The notes: a model not told the origin generated them from the sequence alone. 64,000 nucleotides of DNA from Bradyrhizobium sp. NP1 (GCF_030378205.1 NZ_CP127385.1:2272001-2336000); one strand, 5' to 3'. Positions 34,452 to 45,019 are shown, numbered from the stretch's first letter. Numbers and translations are program-made.

Positions 34452-34757
34452 CTATTCCTCCGGCTCGGTCGTGAAGAGCAGCGGATAGCCCTTGGCGCGG
34501 CCGGCGTCGGTTGCGCGCGTCGCCTTGGTCTCGGCGACGTCCTTGGTGAAGACGGCGACCACGCAGACCCCGCGCCGGTGCGCGGTGATCATGACCTTGT
34601 AGGCCTGGTCCTCGGTCATGCGGAATTCCGCCTTCAGCACGCTGACGACGAATTCGCGCGGCGTAAAGTCGTCATTGACCAGGATGACCTTGTGCAACCG
34701 CGGTCGTTCGACCTTGGTGCGTACGCGGGTCTTGGGCTTGGTGACGGCGTCGATCAT
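34452..34757 (-). CDS. clpS: ATP-dependent Clp protease adaptor ClpS
   Basis: N-end-rule adaptor of 101 residues that delivers substrates to ClpAP. The conserved core is present: HKVILVNDDFTPREFVVSVLKAEFRM, then the MITAHRRGVCVVAVFTKDVAETKA segment. The start at 34757 (MIDAVTKPKTR) leaves the usual short flexible N-terminus; the longer open frame upstream reads into non-coding sequence. clpA is not in view. Confidence 0.94.
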   Translation of the reverse strand: MIDAVTKPKTRVRTKVERPRLHKVILVNDDFTPREFVVSVLKAEFRMTEDQAYKVMITAHRRGVCVVAVFTKDVAETKATRATDAGRAKGYPLLFTTEPEE

Positions 34758-34955
34758 TGCGGCGGCACCTTGGTTGGCTCGAGCGCAAGAATATCGCCTG
34801 CCGGCAACATGGGGAACCGGCAGTTTTGCGCCGCCTGCTTGCACGGGCCGCGCGCCCTGCTTGGGTTAACCCGAAAGTGAAGGGCAGATGCTCTTCCTGC
34901 TTTGCGCCGCCTCATTTGCGTGCCACGATCCTTCTCGTTCATCGGGAGGGCCGCT

Positions 34956-35798
34956 ATGCGCTGGTGTGTCTCGATCGGGGCTGTGCTTCTCGCAGGCTTG
35001 CTGGCCAGCGATGTTGCCGGTCACGCCGCGCCAGTTCCCATCAGGCAAGCCGCCGAGAAGGATCAGGCCGCTGCTGTTGACGTCGAGCTGATCCTTGCCG
35101 TCGACGTCTCCTATTCCATGGACATGGACGAACTCGCGATCCAGCGCGAGGGCTACGCGCAGGCCATCATGTCGAAGGAATTCCTGCAGGCGCTGAAGGC
35201 GGGGCCGACCGGCAAGGTTGCCATCACCTATTTCGAATGGGCCGCTTCCAGCGACCAGAAGATCATCATTCCCTGGCGCGTCATCGACGGTCCGGAAACC
35301 GCGGACGCCGTCGCGAACGAGATCATGAAGACGCCGATCCGGCGCGCGTCACGGACCTCGATCTCGGGCGCGATCTATTTCGCGATGCCGCTGTTCGACG
35401 AGAACCCGTATCACGGCCTGCGCCGCGTCATCGATATTTCCGGCGACGGCCCCAACAACAATGGCGCGCCGGTGGAGGGCGCACGCGATACGGCGCTCGC
35501 GAAAGGCATCGTCATCAATGGCCTGCCGATCATGGTCAAGGAGCCCTCCTATTCGACCATGGATATCGACAACCTCGATTGGTACTACGAGGACTGCGTG
35601 ATCGGCGGACCCGGCTCGTTCGTGGTGTCGATCAAGGATCGTGACAAGTTCAAGGAAGCAATCCGCACCAAGCTGCTGCTTGAAGTGGCGGGCGCGTCGC
35701 CCGATCGTGGCGTCGTCCCGGTCGCAGAGAAGGACAAGGAGCCGCGGGTGTCCTGCCTGATTGGCGAAAAGATCTGGCAGGACCGCTGGGGCCGCTGA
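34956..35798 (+). CDS. DUF1194 domain exported protein (vWA-like)
   Basis: Exported protein of 280 residues. A signal peptide of about 25 residues (ending VAGHA) is followed by a von Willebrand A-like fold with a MIDAS motif D-x-S-x-S (AVDVSYSMDMDE), then RASRTSISGAIYFA and DISGDGPNNNGAPV. This matches DUF1194. The start at 34956 follows GGGAGGG at a good distance. Periplasmic adhesion or protein-binding is typical of vWA domains; the specific role is unknown. Confidence 0.87.
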   Translation: MRWCVSIGAVLLAGLLASDVAGHAAPVPIRQAAEKDQAAAVDVELILAVDVSYSMDMDELAIQREGYAQAIMSKEFLQALKAGPTGKVAITYFEWAASSDQKIIIPWRVIDGPETADAVANEIMKTPIRRASRTSISGAIYFAMPLFDENPYHGLRRVIDISGDGPNNNGAPVEGARDTALAKGIVINGLPIMVKEPSYSTMDIDNLDWYYEDCVIGGPGSFVVSIKDRDKFKEAIRTKLLLEVAGASPDRGVVPVAEKDKEPRVSCLIGEKIWQDRWGR

Positions 35799-35950
35799 GC
35801 ACCGCGACCATTCGCCTCGTGCGTCCGGAGGCGATTTTAACCACCTGTTAACCAGGCAACGGGCGTATTCGACAGCAGCTTATCTGGATAGCTGCGAATC
35901 CTCCGCGCCTGAACGTGCCGGGTTCTGCAGCATTTGGAGCTGAGCCTGCG

Positions 35951-36589
35951 ATGACCACGATACAAAGCAGCAGCCAGATATCTCCGGCGAACGAGCGGGT
36001 CTATCACCAAAGCAATTTGCTTGGTGACTGGAAGGGCTCGTCAAAAGAGAACAATCAGCCCGTCGAGTTCAAGGTCGTCAACATCCGGGGGACCAAGGCC
36101 CAGGTCGAATATACCCACAATGGCCACACGGAACGCGGGTTCGCCGACGTCAACGGCGCCACGATCACCTTCGGCAATGTCACGATTGCGACCCGCAACG
36201 GACAGAAGGCGGCGATGGAGTTCTCCGCAGGGACCGCGAAATGGACCGCCGTTCTCGACAAGCAGGCGTCGACCGCCGATCAGAACAAGCTGGTCGGAAG
36301 CTGGGCCGGTTATTCAGCCGCGAACGGTCAAAGCGCGAGCTTCTCGGTCTTGTCGATCGATGGAAGGGATGCGCAAGTCCGATACACGCTGAATGGCGTT
36401 ACGCACCAAGGCACCGGCACCGTGTACAAGAACACCGTGATGTTCCAGAAGGCGCAGATCACCTCCGACGACGGCAAGAGCGGAAGCGTCGTGTTTCAGG
36501 TCGGTCGTCAATCCCTGTCGGTGCCCGTGAAGAAATTGCCGTCGACAAGCCCTTCGAGCTCTTCATCTTCAGTGAACAAGCTGGCCTGA
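35951..36589 (+). CDS. Hypothetical protein with internal duplication
   Basis: Protein of 212 residues not matching a family I know. It consists of two copies of an ~85-residue beta-rich module. Module 1 (about 24-108) begins LLGDWKGSSKENNQPVEF; module 2 (about 112-196) begins LVGSWAGYSAANGQSASF. Matching positions include KAQVEYTHNGHTERG with DAQVRYTLNGVTHQG, and TFGNVTIATRNGQKAAMEF with MFQKAQITSDDGKSGSVVF. A Ser-rich tail follows. No signal peptide is visible. Confidence 0.72.
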   Translation: MTTIQSSSQISPANERVYHQSNLLGDWKGSSKENNQPVEFKVVNIRGTKAQVEYTHNGHTERGFADVNGATITFGNVTIATRNGQKAAMEFSAGTAKWTAVLDKQASTADQNKLVGSWAGYSAANGQSASFSVLSIDGRDAQVRYTLNGVTHQGTGTVYKNTVMFQKAQITSDDGKSGSVVFQVGRQSLSVPVKKLPSTSPSSSSSSVNKLA

Positions 36590-36797
36590 CGCGTTCGTCG
36601 CGCGTTGCAGATCGATAAGCGTCCATCAGCCTTGCCTGGCCGCAGCTCACGCGCTTGATCAGCCAGCAAGGCTGTGTCGCTGTGGCAACACTCATCGGAA
36701 ATCACAGGGTCGACAGGTGGCCTGATCCGTGCGGTCACGGTTCTGCCTCCATTTGGCTCGCGCATGGCGAGCGGGGCTGAGGTGGAGGCGAATCGGA

Positions 36798-37328
36798 ATG
36801 CCGTCCATCAGTGCTGTCGCGGCTGCAAGCCGCTCTACGATCGTCCGATACCTGGCCTTCGTCCTGGCGGCGGTGTCGCTTGGTGCCTGCGCCCAGTCTT
36901 CCGTCGTCAGCAGGAAATCCGAGTTCACCGCCAGCCGGCAGGCTGCCATCGAGCGCCAGCGCGAGGCGCGCCTTGCGCGCAGCGAGCGGGTCTCGATTGT
37001 GAGAAGGCACGAACCTCCGGCAAACAGGGATTCCACCGGCTTGAAACTTGGCTCGCGTGGCGTCGCCAGTTTCTACAATGAAGGCACGCAGACCGCGAGC
37101 GGCGAAAGGTTCAATCCAGCGGAATTGACCGCGGCCCACCCGACCTTGCCGTTCGGCACGAAGTTGCGCGTCACCAACACGACGACCGGCCGCTCGGTCA
37201 CGGTGCGCGTCAATGACCGCGGTCCGTTCGTTTCGGGTCGCGTGGTCGATGTGTCCTATTCCGCGGCGCAGGCGCTGGGAATGGTGAAATCGGGCACGGC
37301 AAACGTGCGCCTCGACGTCGTGCAATAG
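36798..37328 (+). CDS. rlpA: Septal ring lytic transglycosylase RlpA family lipoprotein
   Basis: Outer-membrane lipoprotein of 176 residues. The lipobox LGAC ends a hydrophobic signal (about 17-34). The RlpA double-psi beta-barrel (about 88-176) has GVASFYNEGTQTASGERFNPAELTAAHPTLPFGTKLRVTN and VRVNDRGPFVSGRVVDVSYSAAQALGM, including the Asp of the RlpA active site. No SPOR domain, so it is a short form. GGTGGAGG lies upstream of ATG 36798. Confidence 0.9.
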   Translation: MPSISAVAAASRSTIVRYLAFVLAAVSLGACAQSSVVSRKSEFTASRQAAIERQREARLARSERVSIVRRHEPPANRDSTGLKLGSRGVASFYNEGTQTASGERFNPAELTAAHPTLPFGTKLRVTNTTTGRSVTVRVNDRGPFVSGRVVDVSYSAAQALGMVKSGTANVRLDVVQ

Positions 37329-37361
37329 CCGCCTGGAAAGGCGTCCACGATCGCCGGCTGA

Positions 37362-38231
37362 TCAACCGTCCCGTGGCGAAAGCGCCGCGGCTTCCTGCGC
37401 GATCGCGCGCAAGGCGGAAAGGGCACGGCCGAAATCCTTCTCGCCGACACTCCGCCATATCGTGTCAACGCGTTTCGCCAGGTCGGGGATGGTCACGTGA
37501 AAGCCGGCCGCTTCCTGCAGCGCGCCTTTTTCGTTGATGAGGTAGCGTTCGTTGATCGCGAACAGGACCTGCGCGCTGCAGGCCAGCGCCCGATAGACAC
37601 AACCGGCGACGTGGGTCTGCTCGCCTCTGGCAGCCGCAAGCTCCGCATTGTCGATGCTGAATGAAACTTCCCACCGGAAGCGGCGGATCAGCGCCGCGCG
37701 CAGCGCTTTGGGATAGGGCAGGGCAATAGCCTTCAGCCCTGCAACGACGCCATGCGGATCGTGCAGCGGCCGGCACAGCGCAGCTTCGCCTGCCCAGATT
37801 GCCGAACAGAAACCATGCGGGTGTCCCGGCTGATAGTCCATGCTGACGGAGCCGGCCCGGCAGCCTTCGATCACGCGCGCGACCGCCTCGACCTCACGAT
37901 AGAGCAGGTCGACCTTGCAACGGCTGATCGACAGCCATGCACCGCCGACGATCCATGGCCCCCATTCGCCGACCGGGGTGACCACGGCCGCCTCCGGCTC
38001 GTCTGCAAGGCCTCGCGCCTCGGCGAGAAGTCGCTCGGTATCGAGCGGATGTCGGCTCGAAAAATAGAGGCCGATATCGTAGTCGGAATTCTTGCCTGCG
38101 CTGCCTCGTGCGCGCGACCCGCCGAGCACGATAGCCTCGATGCCGGGCACCTGCGCGAGCGCGGCGACGATTCCGCGCAGAAATTCATCGTGCTGCATGT
38201 CGAATACGTGCCGAGTGCTTCGTCCCGGCAT
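37362..38231 (-). CDS. Nucleotidyltransferase-domain protein
   Basis: Protein of 289 residues with a pol-beta-type nucleotidyltransferase core at about 25-65: LGGSRARGSAGKNSDYDIGLYF supplies the G-S and D-x-D motifs, and the third Asp is probably in KVDLLY. The C-terminal half is helical and resembles DUF4037-like regions. Candidates are aminoglycoside adenylyltransferase-like or small-molecule modification roles. The start is uncertain (38231 or 38198, MQHDEFLRG), with no good ribosome site at either. Confidence 0.8.
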   Translation of the reverse strand: MPGRSTRHVFDMQHDEFLRGIVAALAQVPGIEAIVLGGSRARGSAGKNSDYDIGLYFSSRHPLDTERLLAEARGLADEPEAAVVTPVGEWGPWIVGGAWLSISRCKVDLLYREVEAVARVIEGCRAGSVSMDYQPGHPHGFCSAIWAGEAALCRPLHDPHGVVAGLKAIALPYPKALRAALIRRFRWEVSFSIDNAELAAARGEQTHVAGCVYRALACSAQVLFAINERYLINEKGALQEAAGFHVTIPDLAKRVDTIWRSVGEKDFGRALSALRAIAQEAAALSPRDG

Positions 38232-38293
38232 GATAGCCGTGCTGCGTGGTCAGTGGAAATGGGCGATCGCGTCTGCCGCAGCCCGAGCGCGCC

Positions 38294-39211
38294 TCACAGG
38301 CTGGGGCTCAGCGCCCCTGACGGACTGTGCGCGAGTCGAGGCATGGAAGGCGCGGTAACGGCGGCAGCCTCCGCGCGATAGCGCGGCAGATGATCCTCCA
38401 GCGAATAGGCAGCGCAAAGCGCGAGGCTCGACCACACCGCCGCACTGAAATAGAGCGACATCCAGGCAATCTCGCCCTTCCAATGCGCGATGTCGTGTGT
38501 CACGACCCAACGCGTGCTGACGTCGCGCAGACCTTCGAACAGTCCGAGAAGCTTGCTGCCGTCCGCAAGGCCCGCCCGCCACCGGCTCAAATACATCGGC
38601 ACGTCGATGGTGACGAGAAACGCCAGGTAGCCGGCGACCCCGGCGATCGCGATCAGGATGGCCCAGCGGACCGGGCCCTGGAATTCGGGGAGCAGGCGGC
38701 AAAGGGCGATCCCAACCAGGAGGAAGGCGACCGCCCATATCGAATTCTCGATGGCATTGCCGAGATAGTTGGTGGTCAGCACCGCATACCAGGAAAAGCA
38801 TTCCGCGATCAGGATCAACGGCACGATCACCAGCGCGGCGTTCAGCGTGGTGTCCGCTCCCGCCATCTTGCCAAGCTGGTCGAGGATGATCGCCCATTGT
38901 GCGGCGAAGCAGACTTCGGCGACGGTCGCCACAGACCGCCCGACCAGGACGCTCGACAGCCAGGTGTCGAACAGACAGATCCGCTGCACGTCGGCGCGCG
39001 GCAGAAACGACCTGAAGGCGCAGCCAAACACATAGGCCGCACACAGCAGCAGCATGAGCTCGATGTCGGTGCCATCAACGCTGCCGGTCGGCAGCCCGTG
39101 GAATTGGCCATAAAGCGCGAACCAAAGCGCGATGTTGGCGCCACTTACCAGGGTCAGGAATCCCCACCACCAGGCCAGGGGATTTGACCGCGCCTGCCAC
39201 ACCAAACGCAT
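38294..39211 (-). CDS. Multi-pass membrane protein of unknown function
   Basis: Integral membrane protein of 305 residues with about seven hydrophobic helices, starting at residues 13-33 (WWWGFLTLVSGANIALWFALY) and including LMLLLCAAYVFGCAFRSF, ALVIVPLILIAECFSWYAV, SIWAVAFLLVGIALC and WAILIAIAGVAGYLAFLVTI. Trp-rich. No family recognised. It is 62 bp upstream of, and on the same strand as, the nucleotidyltransferase gene, so they may be expressed together. Confidence 0.75.
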   Translation of the reverse strand: MRLVWQARSNPLAWWWGFLTLVSGANIALWFALYGQFHGLPTGSVDGTDIELMLLLCAAYVFGCAFRSFLPRADVQRICLFDTWLSSVLVGRSVATVAEVCFAAQWAIILDQLGKMAGADTTLNAALVIVPLILIAECFSWYAVLTTNYLGNAIENSIWAVAFLLVGIALCRLLPEFQGPVRWAILIAIAGVAGYLAFLVTIDVPMYLSRWRAGLADGSKLLGLFEGLRDVSTRWVVTHDIAHWKGEIAWMSLYFSAAVWSSLALCAAYSLEDHLPRYRAEAAAVTAPSMPRLAHSPSGALSPSL

Positions 39212-39385
39212 CGGCCGCTCCGCATGTTACTCAACTGACATGTCGTCGTAGCAATTCTGTCACAAAAAATCGCGGCGTCACGACAAAAATGTGCGTGAGG
39301 CTGACGTTTTCGGGCGGCGGCCGATGGGGTGAATGGCGGGCTGGCGATCGCAGTAAACGGCGGGCCCGCGAGCCCGCCGGATGGT

Positions 39386-40444
39386 CTAGATCCGCGCCTC
39401 CAGAATGAGGTTGAACGGCGTTTCGGTGGCGCGCCGGAAGCGGTTCAGCCCCGCCTGGCGGGCGACCTCGCGCAGCCGCGCTTCGCCTGCCTGCGCGCCG
39501 AGCGCGAGCCCGACCTCCTGGTCGAGCGATGCCGGCGTGCAGATCATGGTGGAAGCCGCGTAGTAGACGCGGCCGACCGGATTGAGATTGTCCTCCAGGC
39601 GGTCATTGGCAAAAGGCTCGACCAGCATGCAGTTCCCGTCCGGCGCCATGGTCTCGCGCACGTGCTTCAGTGCGCCGACCGGATCGCCCATGTCGTGCAG
39701 GCAATCGAAGAAGCAGACGAGGTCGTAGCCCTGTGCCGGATAGGTTTTGGCGGTATGCACCTCGAAGCGCGTGCGATCGCCGAGACCCGCTGCTTTCGCC
39801 GACTGCTGTGCAATTTCGATCGACGCGCCGTGATAGTCGAAACCGAAGAAGCGGGAATTCGGAAACGCCTGCGCCATCAGCTGTGTCGACACGCCATGTC
39901 CGCAGCCGATATCGGCGACCTTGGCGCCACGCTTGAGCTTGTCCACGACGCCCTCGAGCGCCGGCAGCCATTCCTGCACGAGGTGGTGCTTGTATCCAGT
40001 GCGGAAGAAACGCGCGGTGCCGCAGAACAGGCATTCGCTGCGCCGGTTCCAGCCGACGCCCCTGCCGCTCTTGAAGGCATCCGAAATCTTCGGCTCGTCG
40101 AGAAAGGTCGACGCGATGACGTTGGCAGCGCCGGCCAGGAAAGCCGGACTGTCTTCATCGGCAAGCGCCATTGCCTGTTCGGGCAGCATCGAGAACTTCT
40201 GTGACTTCGCATCATATTCGACATAGCCCGACGCGGCTTGCGCGGCGAGCCATTCGCGGACATAGCGTTCGCTGGTGCCTGTGGCGTTGGCAAGTTCGGA
40301 CGCGTTCATCGGTCCCTTGGCGGCGAGCGTCCTGTAGAGGCCGAGCTTGTCGCCAAGCAGCATCAGTGACGCATTCATCGCGGCGCCGAGGTCGCCGACC
40401 ATCTTTCCCACAAACGCATTCAGTTTGTCGGTATTGACTTCCAT
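39386..40444 (-). CDS. SAM-dependent methyltransferase with N-terminal winged helix
   Basis: Protein of 352 residues. An N-terminal winged-helix dimerisation domain (about 15-95; GLYRTLAAKGPMNASELANATGTSERYVREWLAAQAASGYVEYD) precedes a class I SAM domain (VADIGCGHGVSTQLMAQAFPNSRFFGFDYH, then YDLVCFFDCLHDMGDPVGAL). The architecture resembles Rv2258c-type and O-methyltransferase-like enzymes. The start at 40444 (MEVNTDKLN) has AGGAGG 6 bases upstream. The substrate is unknown. Confidence 0.9.
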   Translation of the reverse strand: MEVNTDKLNAFVGKMVGDLGAAMNASLMLLGDKLGLYRTLAAKGPMNASELANATGTSERYVREWLAAQAASGYVEYDAKSQKFSMLPEQAMALADEDSPAFLAGAANVIASTFLDEPKISDAFKSGRGVGWNRRSECLFCGTARFFRTGYKHHLVQEWLPALEGVVDKLKRGAKVADIGCGHGVSTQLMAQAFPNSRFFGFDYHGASIEIAQQSAKAAGLGDRTRFEVHTAKTYPAQGYDLVCFFDCLHDMGDPVGALKHVRETMAPDGNCMLVEPFANDRLEDNLNPVGRVYYAASTMICTPASLDQEVGLALGAQAGEARLREVARQAGLNRFRRATETPFNLILEARI

Positions 40445-40506
40445 GACGGCCTCCTGAGAGTTTGCGAGTCCTTTACTCAGGTAGGTCATCGCCACCAAGC
40501 GCAGGT

Positions 40507-41751
40507 TCAACGCTCGCGCTCGAAGCGCGCCACGAGTTCCACATGCGGCGTGTGACGGAATTGGTCGATCGGCATCACACAGTCGAGCCGATAGCCGCCG
40601 TCGACCAGGAGCCGCGCGTCGCGGGCAAACGTCGAGGCATTGCAGGACACCGCGATCACCATCGGGACCTTGCTCGCGGCGAGCTGCAGGGCTTGCGCCT
40701 GTGCGCCCTGCCGCGGCGGGTCGAACACGACAACATCGAAGTCGCGCAGCTCAGGTGCGACCAGCGGCCGGCGGAACAGGTCGCGCGTCTCGGCCTTGAC
40801 GGGCTTCAGGCCCGTCGTTGCCGCGGCCGCCTTCCGGAGCGCGGCGATCGCGCCGGCATCGCTGTCGAAGGCCGTTATCTTGGCGCGCGACGCGAGCCGC
40901 AGGGCGAAAGGCCCGACGCCGCAGAACAAGTCGGCGATGCTCTTGGCGCGCCCTGCAAGGGTCAGCACCTCTGTCGCGAGTGCCTCTTCGCCTGCGGTGG
41001 TCGCCTGCAGGAATGAGCCCGGCGGCAGCGTCACTTGCGCCGTGCCCATCGTGATTACGGGCGGCCTGCGCAGCAGCACCAGCTCGCCATGGCGTGTCAG
41101 GCGCGCCAGCCGGTGCTTTTCCGCTACCGCCGAGAGCTTCGTAACCATCGAAGCCGGCAGCGCGCCGGAGCCGCGCACGTCGATGTCGAGGCCGCCCTTC
41201 GTTGCGGTGACCTGGATATCGAGCGGCTTGCCGGTTCCGATCACGGGCTCGGCGACGGCCCAGGCGGCTTCAAGCGCGCCGGCCATGGCGGGGTCGAGAA
41301 TCGGGCAGCGGTCGATCGGGATGATGTCGTGGGTTTGCGCGGCGGCGTAGCCGACCTTGAGCACCGCGTGCGTGCCCATCCGCGCGTGCAGGGTGATGCG
41401 CCGTCTTCCGGCGCCATGGGCGTCGATCAGCGGCGCCACCTCGCAGTCGAGCTTTGCTTGCGCCAGCGCTTCGACCACGAGATTGCGTTTCCAGGCATGA
41501 TAGGGCTCAGGCTTCCAGTGCTGGATGGCACAGCCGCCGCAGACGCCGAAATGCGGGCAGAACGGCGCGACGCGCTCGGGGCTTGCGATCTCGATCTGCA
41601 ACAGGCGGCGGCGGTCGGGATGGCCGGAGACAGTCTCGACCGCGACCGTCTCGCCGCCGAGCGTGTACGGTACGTAGATCGCTTCGCTGCCGGCGAGCGC
41701 AACGCCGTCGCCGCGGTGGCCGACATGGTCGATGGTCAAAAGTTCAGCCAC
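40507..41751 (-). CDS. TrmA/RlmC/RlmD-family RNA (uracil-5-)-methyltransferase
   Basis: SAM-dependent m5U RNA methyltransferase of 414 residues. A short N-terminal TRAM-like region is followed by Fe-S cysteines ([15 protein letters not shown], plus RCPIL). The catalytic domain has [24 protein letters not shown] and the nucleophile Cys in [11 protein letters not shown]. The target is rRNA or tRNA U54, not decidable from sequence. Its start overlaps the tlyA stop by 8 bp, which suggests translational coupling. Confidence 0.92.
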   Translation of the reverse strand: MAELLTIDHVGHRGDGVALAGSEAIYVPYTLGGETVAVETVSGHPDRRRLLQIEIASPERVAPFCPHFGVCGGCAIQHWKPEPYHAWKRNLVVEALAQAKLDCEVAPLIDAHGAGRRRITLHARMGTHAVLKVGYAAAQTHDIIPIDRCPILDPAMAGALEAAWAVAEPVIGTGKPLDIQVTATKGGLDIDVRGSGALPASMVTKLSAVAEKHRLARLTRHGELVLLRRPPVITMGTAQVTLPPGSFLQATTAGEEALATEVLTLAGRAKSIADLFCGVGPFALRLASRAKITAFDSDAGAIAALRKAAAATTGLKPVKAETRDLFRRPLVAPELRDFDVVVFDPPRQGAQAQALQLAASKVPMVIAVSCNASTFARDARLLVDGGYRLDCVMPIDQFRHTPHVELVARFERER

Positions 41752-42478
41752 GCCGGGCGCCGAGAAAGAATTCGATATTGCCGTCGCCGCCCTTGATCGA
41801 GGACGGGAACACCTGGATATCGGTGCAGCCGAGCTCGGTGGCGAAGGCCACGATGTCGTCGCAGACCTCCTGATGCACCATCGCGTTGCGGATGATGCCG
41901 CGCTTGGCGTGCTTTCGCTGTGCCTCGAACTGCGGCTTGATCAGCGCCAGCAGGTGCATGGGCGCGGCGGCGAGCGACAGCGCGACCGGCAGCACCGCCT
42001 TCAGCGAGATGAAGCTGACGTCGATGACGACGACATCGGGCCGCGCCGGCAGGCGTCGGCCCTCGAAGGCACGGATGTCGGTCTCCTCCATCGAGACGAC
42101 CTTGGGATGGCCGCGAAGCGACGGATGCAGCTGGTCGCGCCCGACGTCGATGGCAAAGACCATGGCGGCGCCATGGGCGAGCAGCACGTCGGTGAAGCCG
42201 CCGGTGGAGGCGCCGACGTCGAGGCAGACATGATCCTCGATCTCGATCGGATAGGTCTCGAGCGCGCCCAACAATTTCACGCCGCCGCGCGAGACGAAGG
42301 GATGAGCGGGCTGCGCCTGCAGGCTGGCGTCGGCCGGAATCGTCTCCGACGGCTTTGCCACCAGTCTGTCATTCGCCGTGACCAGTCCGGCTTCGATCGC
42401 GGCGCGCGCCCGCGCCCGGCTCTCGAACAGGCCGCGCTCGACCAGAAGCGTATCCGCGCGCTTGCGGGGAGGGCTCAT
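41744..42478 (-). CDS. tlyA: TlyA family rRNA (cytidine-2'-O)-methyltransferase
   Basis: Protein of 244 residues with an N-terminal S4 RNA-binding domain ([27 protein letters not shown]) and an FtsJ-like methyltransferase domain ([22 protein letters not shown], then [17 protein letters not shown] and ALIKPQFE). TlyA methylates 16S/23S rRNA cytidines in mycobacteria; the target here is inferred. The stop codon overlaps the start of the next methyltransferase gene, so two RNA modification enzymes are co-expressed. Confidence 0.93.
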   Translation of the reverse strand: MSPPRKRADTLLVERGLFESRARARAAIEAGLVTANDRLVAKPSETIPADASLQAQPAHPFVSRGGVKLLGALETYPIEIEDHVCLDVGASTGGFTDVLLAHGAAMVFAIDVGRDQLHPSLRGHPKVVSMEETDIRAFEGRRLPARPDVVVIDVSFISLKAVLPVALSLAAAPMHLLALIKPQFEAQRKHAKRGIIRNAMVHQEVCDDIVAFATELGCTDIQVFPSSIKGGDGNIEFFLGARRG

Positions 42479-42502
42479 GACTGGGCTCGCAATCCCTTGC
42501 GC

Positions 42503-43069
42503 TCAACCGGGCGTCGGCCGTCCGGTGAGCCGTTGTGCCGCCACGCGCACGCAGGCTTCAAACGCGGTCAGATCGCGCCAGAGATCCGAAGGCATCACCC
42601 TCGGCGTCACCAGCGGGCAGCCGCAGGCGTCGAGCGCGTGGATCATCATCAGATTGTCGCTGAGGCCGAAATCTTCAACCGTCAGGCCGACGGAATCGAC
42701 CAGCCGGCCGTCGCGACCCTCCACCGCGGTGAAGTTCCGCACCCGATCGGCGTAGACTGAGGGATCGTTGGAGTAGCCGAGGCAGAGCTTGCCGCGCCCG
42801 GCCATGTAACCGAGTTCGTAGACGGTGCCGGCGTCCGCGCCGGGTCCGCGAAACGGCGTGAGGTTGGCGACGATGGCGGAAGCCTCGTCCATCATGCGCT
42901 CGTTCGCCCGGAAGATCTGCAAAGACGCGTCTGGCGCCGCGCGATCGACGACATTGTCGAGCGGATAGAGCCCGGAAAGGCCGTGAAGGGCGCAGATTTC
43001 GGCCTTGCGCCGGCCCATCTCCACCGCATCCGGCAGGAACACCTCGGGACCTGCCAGATAGATTTTCAT
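42503..43069 (-). CDS. Nucleoside 2-deoxyribosyltransferase family protein
   Basis: Protein of 188 residues with the nucleoside 2-deoxyribosyltransferase fold: MKIYLAGPEVF at the N-terminus (nucleoside-binding), ANLTPFRGPGADAGTVYELGYMAGRGK carrying the catalytic Glu of the family, and a helical C-terminus. Members swap bases on deoxyribonucleosides or hydrolyse dNMPs. It lies 21 bp after dxs and 24 bp before tlyA, so it is probably part of one minus-strand operon. Confidence 0.9.
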   Translation of the reverse strand: MKIYLAGPEVFLPDAVEMGRRKAEICALHGLSGLYPLDNVVDRAAPDASLQIFRANERMMDEASAIVANLTPFRGPGADAGTVYELGYMAGRGKLCLGYSNDPSVYADRVRNFTAVEGRDGRLVDSVGLTVEDFGLSDNLMMIHALDACGCPLVTPRVMPSDLWRDLTAFEACVRVAAQRLTGRPTPG

Positions 43070-43090
43070 GGAAGCCGAACGGAAGACGGC

Positions 43091-45019
43091 TCAGGCGAGC
43101 TTGACGGTCTCGGTCTTGACGTCCTTGCCGAGCGCCTCGAACACCTTGGCGACGATGCTCTTGGCGTCGAGCCCTGCGCGCGCATACATCGCGGCCGGCG
43201 TGTCGTGGTCGAGGAACACGTCGGGCAGGATCATCGAACGCACCCGCACCGCGCCGCTGTCGAGCACGCCGTTATCGGTCAGGGTCTGCAGCACATGCGA
43301 ACCGAAGCCGCCGACCGAGCCTTCCTCGACGGTGATCAGGATCTCGTGCTCGCGCGCGAGCTTGAGCAGAAGGTCAACGTCGAGCGGCTTCATGAAGCGC
43401 GCATCCGCGATCGTGGTGGAGAGCCCGTGGGCGGCGAGCTCGTCGGCCGCCTTCTCGCACTCGGCGAGCCGGGTGCCGAACGAGAACAGCGCGATCTTGC
43501 TGCCCTGGCGGATGATGCGGCCCTTGCCGATCTCGAGGGGGATGCCGACCTCCGGCATCTCGATGCCGCGGCCTTCGCCGCGCGGATAGCGCAGCGCGCT
43601 CGGGCGGTCGTTGATCGCAACCTGGGTCGCGACCATGTGCACGAGTTCCGCCTCGTCCGAGGCCGCCATGATCACGAAATTGGGCAGGCAGCCGAGATAG
43701 GCGTTGTCGAAGGAGCCGGCATGGGTGGCGCCGTCGGCGCCGACCAGACCGGCGCGGTCGATGGCGAAGCGCACCGGCAGGCTCTGGATCGCCACGTCGT
43801 GCACGACCTGGTCGTAGCCCCGCTGCAGGAAGGTCGAGTAGATGGCGCAGAACGGCTTGTAGCCTTCAGTGGCAAGGCCGGCGGCGAACGTCACCGCATG
43901 CTGCTCGGCGATGCCGACGTCGAAGGTGCGCTTCGGAAACGCCTTGTTGAAGATGTCGATGCCGGTGCCGGACGGCATCGCCGCGGTGATGCCGACGATT
44001 TTCTCGTCCTTCTCCGCTTCCTTGACCAGGCTCTGGCCGAACACGTTCTGATAGGCGGGCGCGTTCGGCTTGGCCTTGGCCTGGGCGCCGGTCGCGACGT
44101 CGAACTTGACCACCGCGTGGTACTTGTCGGCGGAGGCTTCGGCCGGCGGATAACCCTTGCCTTTCTGGGTGACGACGTGGACCAGGATCGGCCCGGTCTC
44201 CATGTCGCGGACGTTCTTCAGAACCGGCAGCAGATGATCGAGGTTATGGCCGTCGATCGGGCCGACATAATAGAAGCCGAGTTCCTCGAACAGCGTGCCG
44301 CCGTCCATCATGAAGCCGCGGGAGTATTCCTCGACACGGTTGGCGCGGTTGGCCAGCACCTTGGGCAGACGCTTGTTGATCTGCTTGGCGGCCTCGCGCA
44401 GCGTGCGATAGGTCTTGCCCGAGTAAAGCCTGGACAGGTAGGCCGACATCGCGCCGACCGGGGGCGCGATCGACATGTCGTTGTCGTTGAGGATGACGAT
44501 CAGGCGGGAATTCATCGCGCCGGCATTGTTCATGGCCTCATAGGCCATGCCGGCCGACATCGCGCCGTCGCCGATCACGGCGATCACGTTGTTCTTGCCG
44601 CCGGAGAGGTCGCGGGCCACCGCCATGCCAAGGCCGGCCGAGATCGAGGTCGAGGAGTGCGCGGCGCCGAACGGATCGTAGTCGCTCTCGGAGCGCTTGG
44701 TGAAACCGGACAGGCCGCCGCCGGTGCGCAGCGTGCGGATGCGGTCCCGCCGCCCGGTCAGGATCTTGTGCGGGTAGGCCTGGTGGCCGACGTCCCAGAT
44801 CAGCCGGTCGCGCGGAGTGTCGAAGGTGTAATGGATCGCGGTCGTCAGTTCGACCACGCCGAGGCCGGCGCCAAAATGGCCGCCCGTCACCGAGACGGCA
44901 TCGATCGTTTCCTGACGCAGCTCGTCGGCAACCTGCTGCAGCTGTTCCACCTTGAGGCGGCGCAGATCGTCTGGTGTATGGATGGTGTCGAGAAGCGGCG
45001 TTTTGCTAAATACGGTCAC
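43091..45019 (-). CDS. dxs: 1-deoxy-D-xylulose-5-phosphate synthase
   Basis: First enzyme of the non-mevalonate isoprenoid pathway, 642 residues: a ThDP-dependent condensation of pyruvate and glyceraldehyde 3-phosphate. Signatures: the ThDP motif [26 protein letters not shown], the central [13 protein letters not shown], and a full C-terminal transketolase domain. GTG at 45019 gives [13 protein letters not shown], the usual family N-terminus; an ATG at 45040 would add seven residues (MQNWNVA) with no benefit. Confidence 0.95.
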   Translation of the reverse strand: MTVFSKTPLLDTIHTPDDLRRLKVEQLQQVADELRQETIDAVSVTGGHFGAGLGVVELTTAIHYTFDTPRDRLIWDVGHQAYPHKILTGRRDRIRTLRTGGGLSGFTKRSESDYDPFGAAHSSTSISAGLGMAVARDLSGGKNNVIAVIGDGAMSAGMAYEAMNNAGAMNSRLIVILNDNDMSIAPPVGAMSAYLSRLYSGKTYRTLREAAKQINKRLPKVLANRANRVEEYSRGFMMDGGTLFEELGFYYVGPIDGHNLDHLLPVLKNVRDMETGPILVHVVTQKGKGYPPAEASADKYHAVVKFDVATGAQAKAKPNAPAYQNVFGQSLVKEAEKDEKIVGITAAMPSGTGIDIFNKAFPKRTFDVGIAEQHAVTFAAGLATEGYKPFCAIYSTFLQRGYDQVVHDVAIQSLPVRFAIDRAGLVGADGATHAGSFDNAYLGCLPNFVIMAASDEAELVHMVATQVAINDRPSALRYPRGEGRGIEMPEVGIPLEIGKGRIIRQGSKIALFSFGTRLAECEKAADELAAHGLSTTIADARFMKPLDVDLLLKLAREHEILITVEEGSVGGFGSHVLQTLTDNGVLDSGAVRVRSMILPDVFLDHDTPAAMYARAGLDAKSIVAKVFEALGKDVKTETVKLA

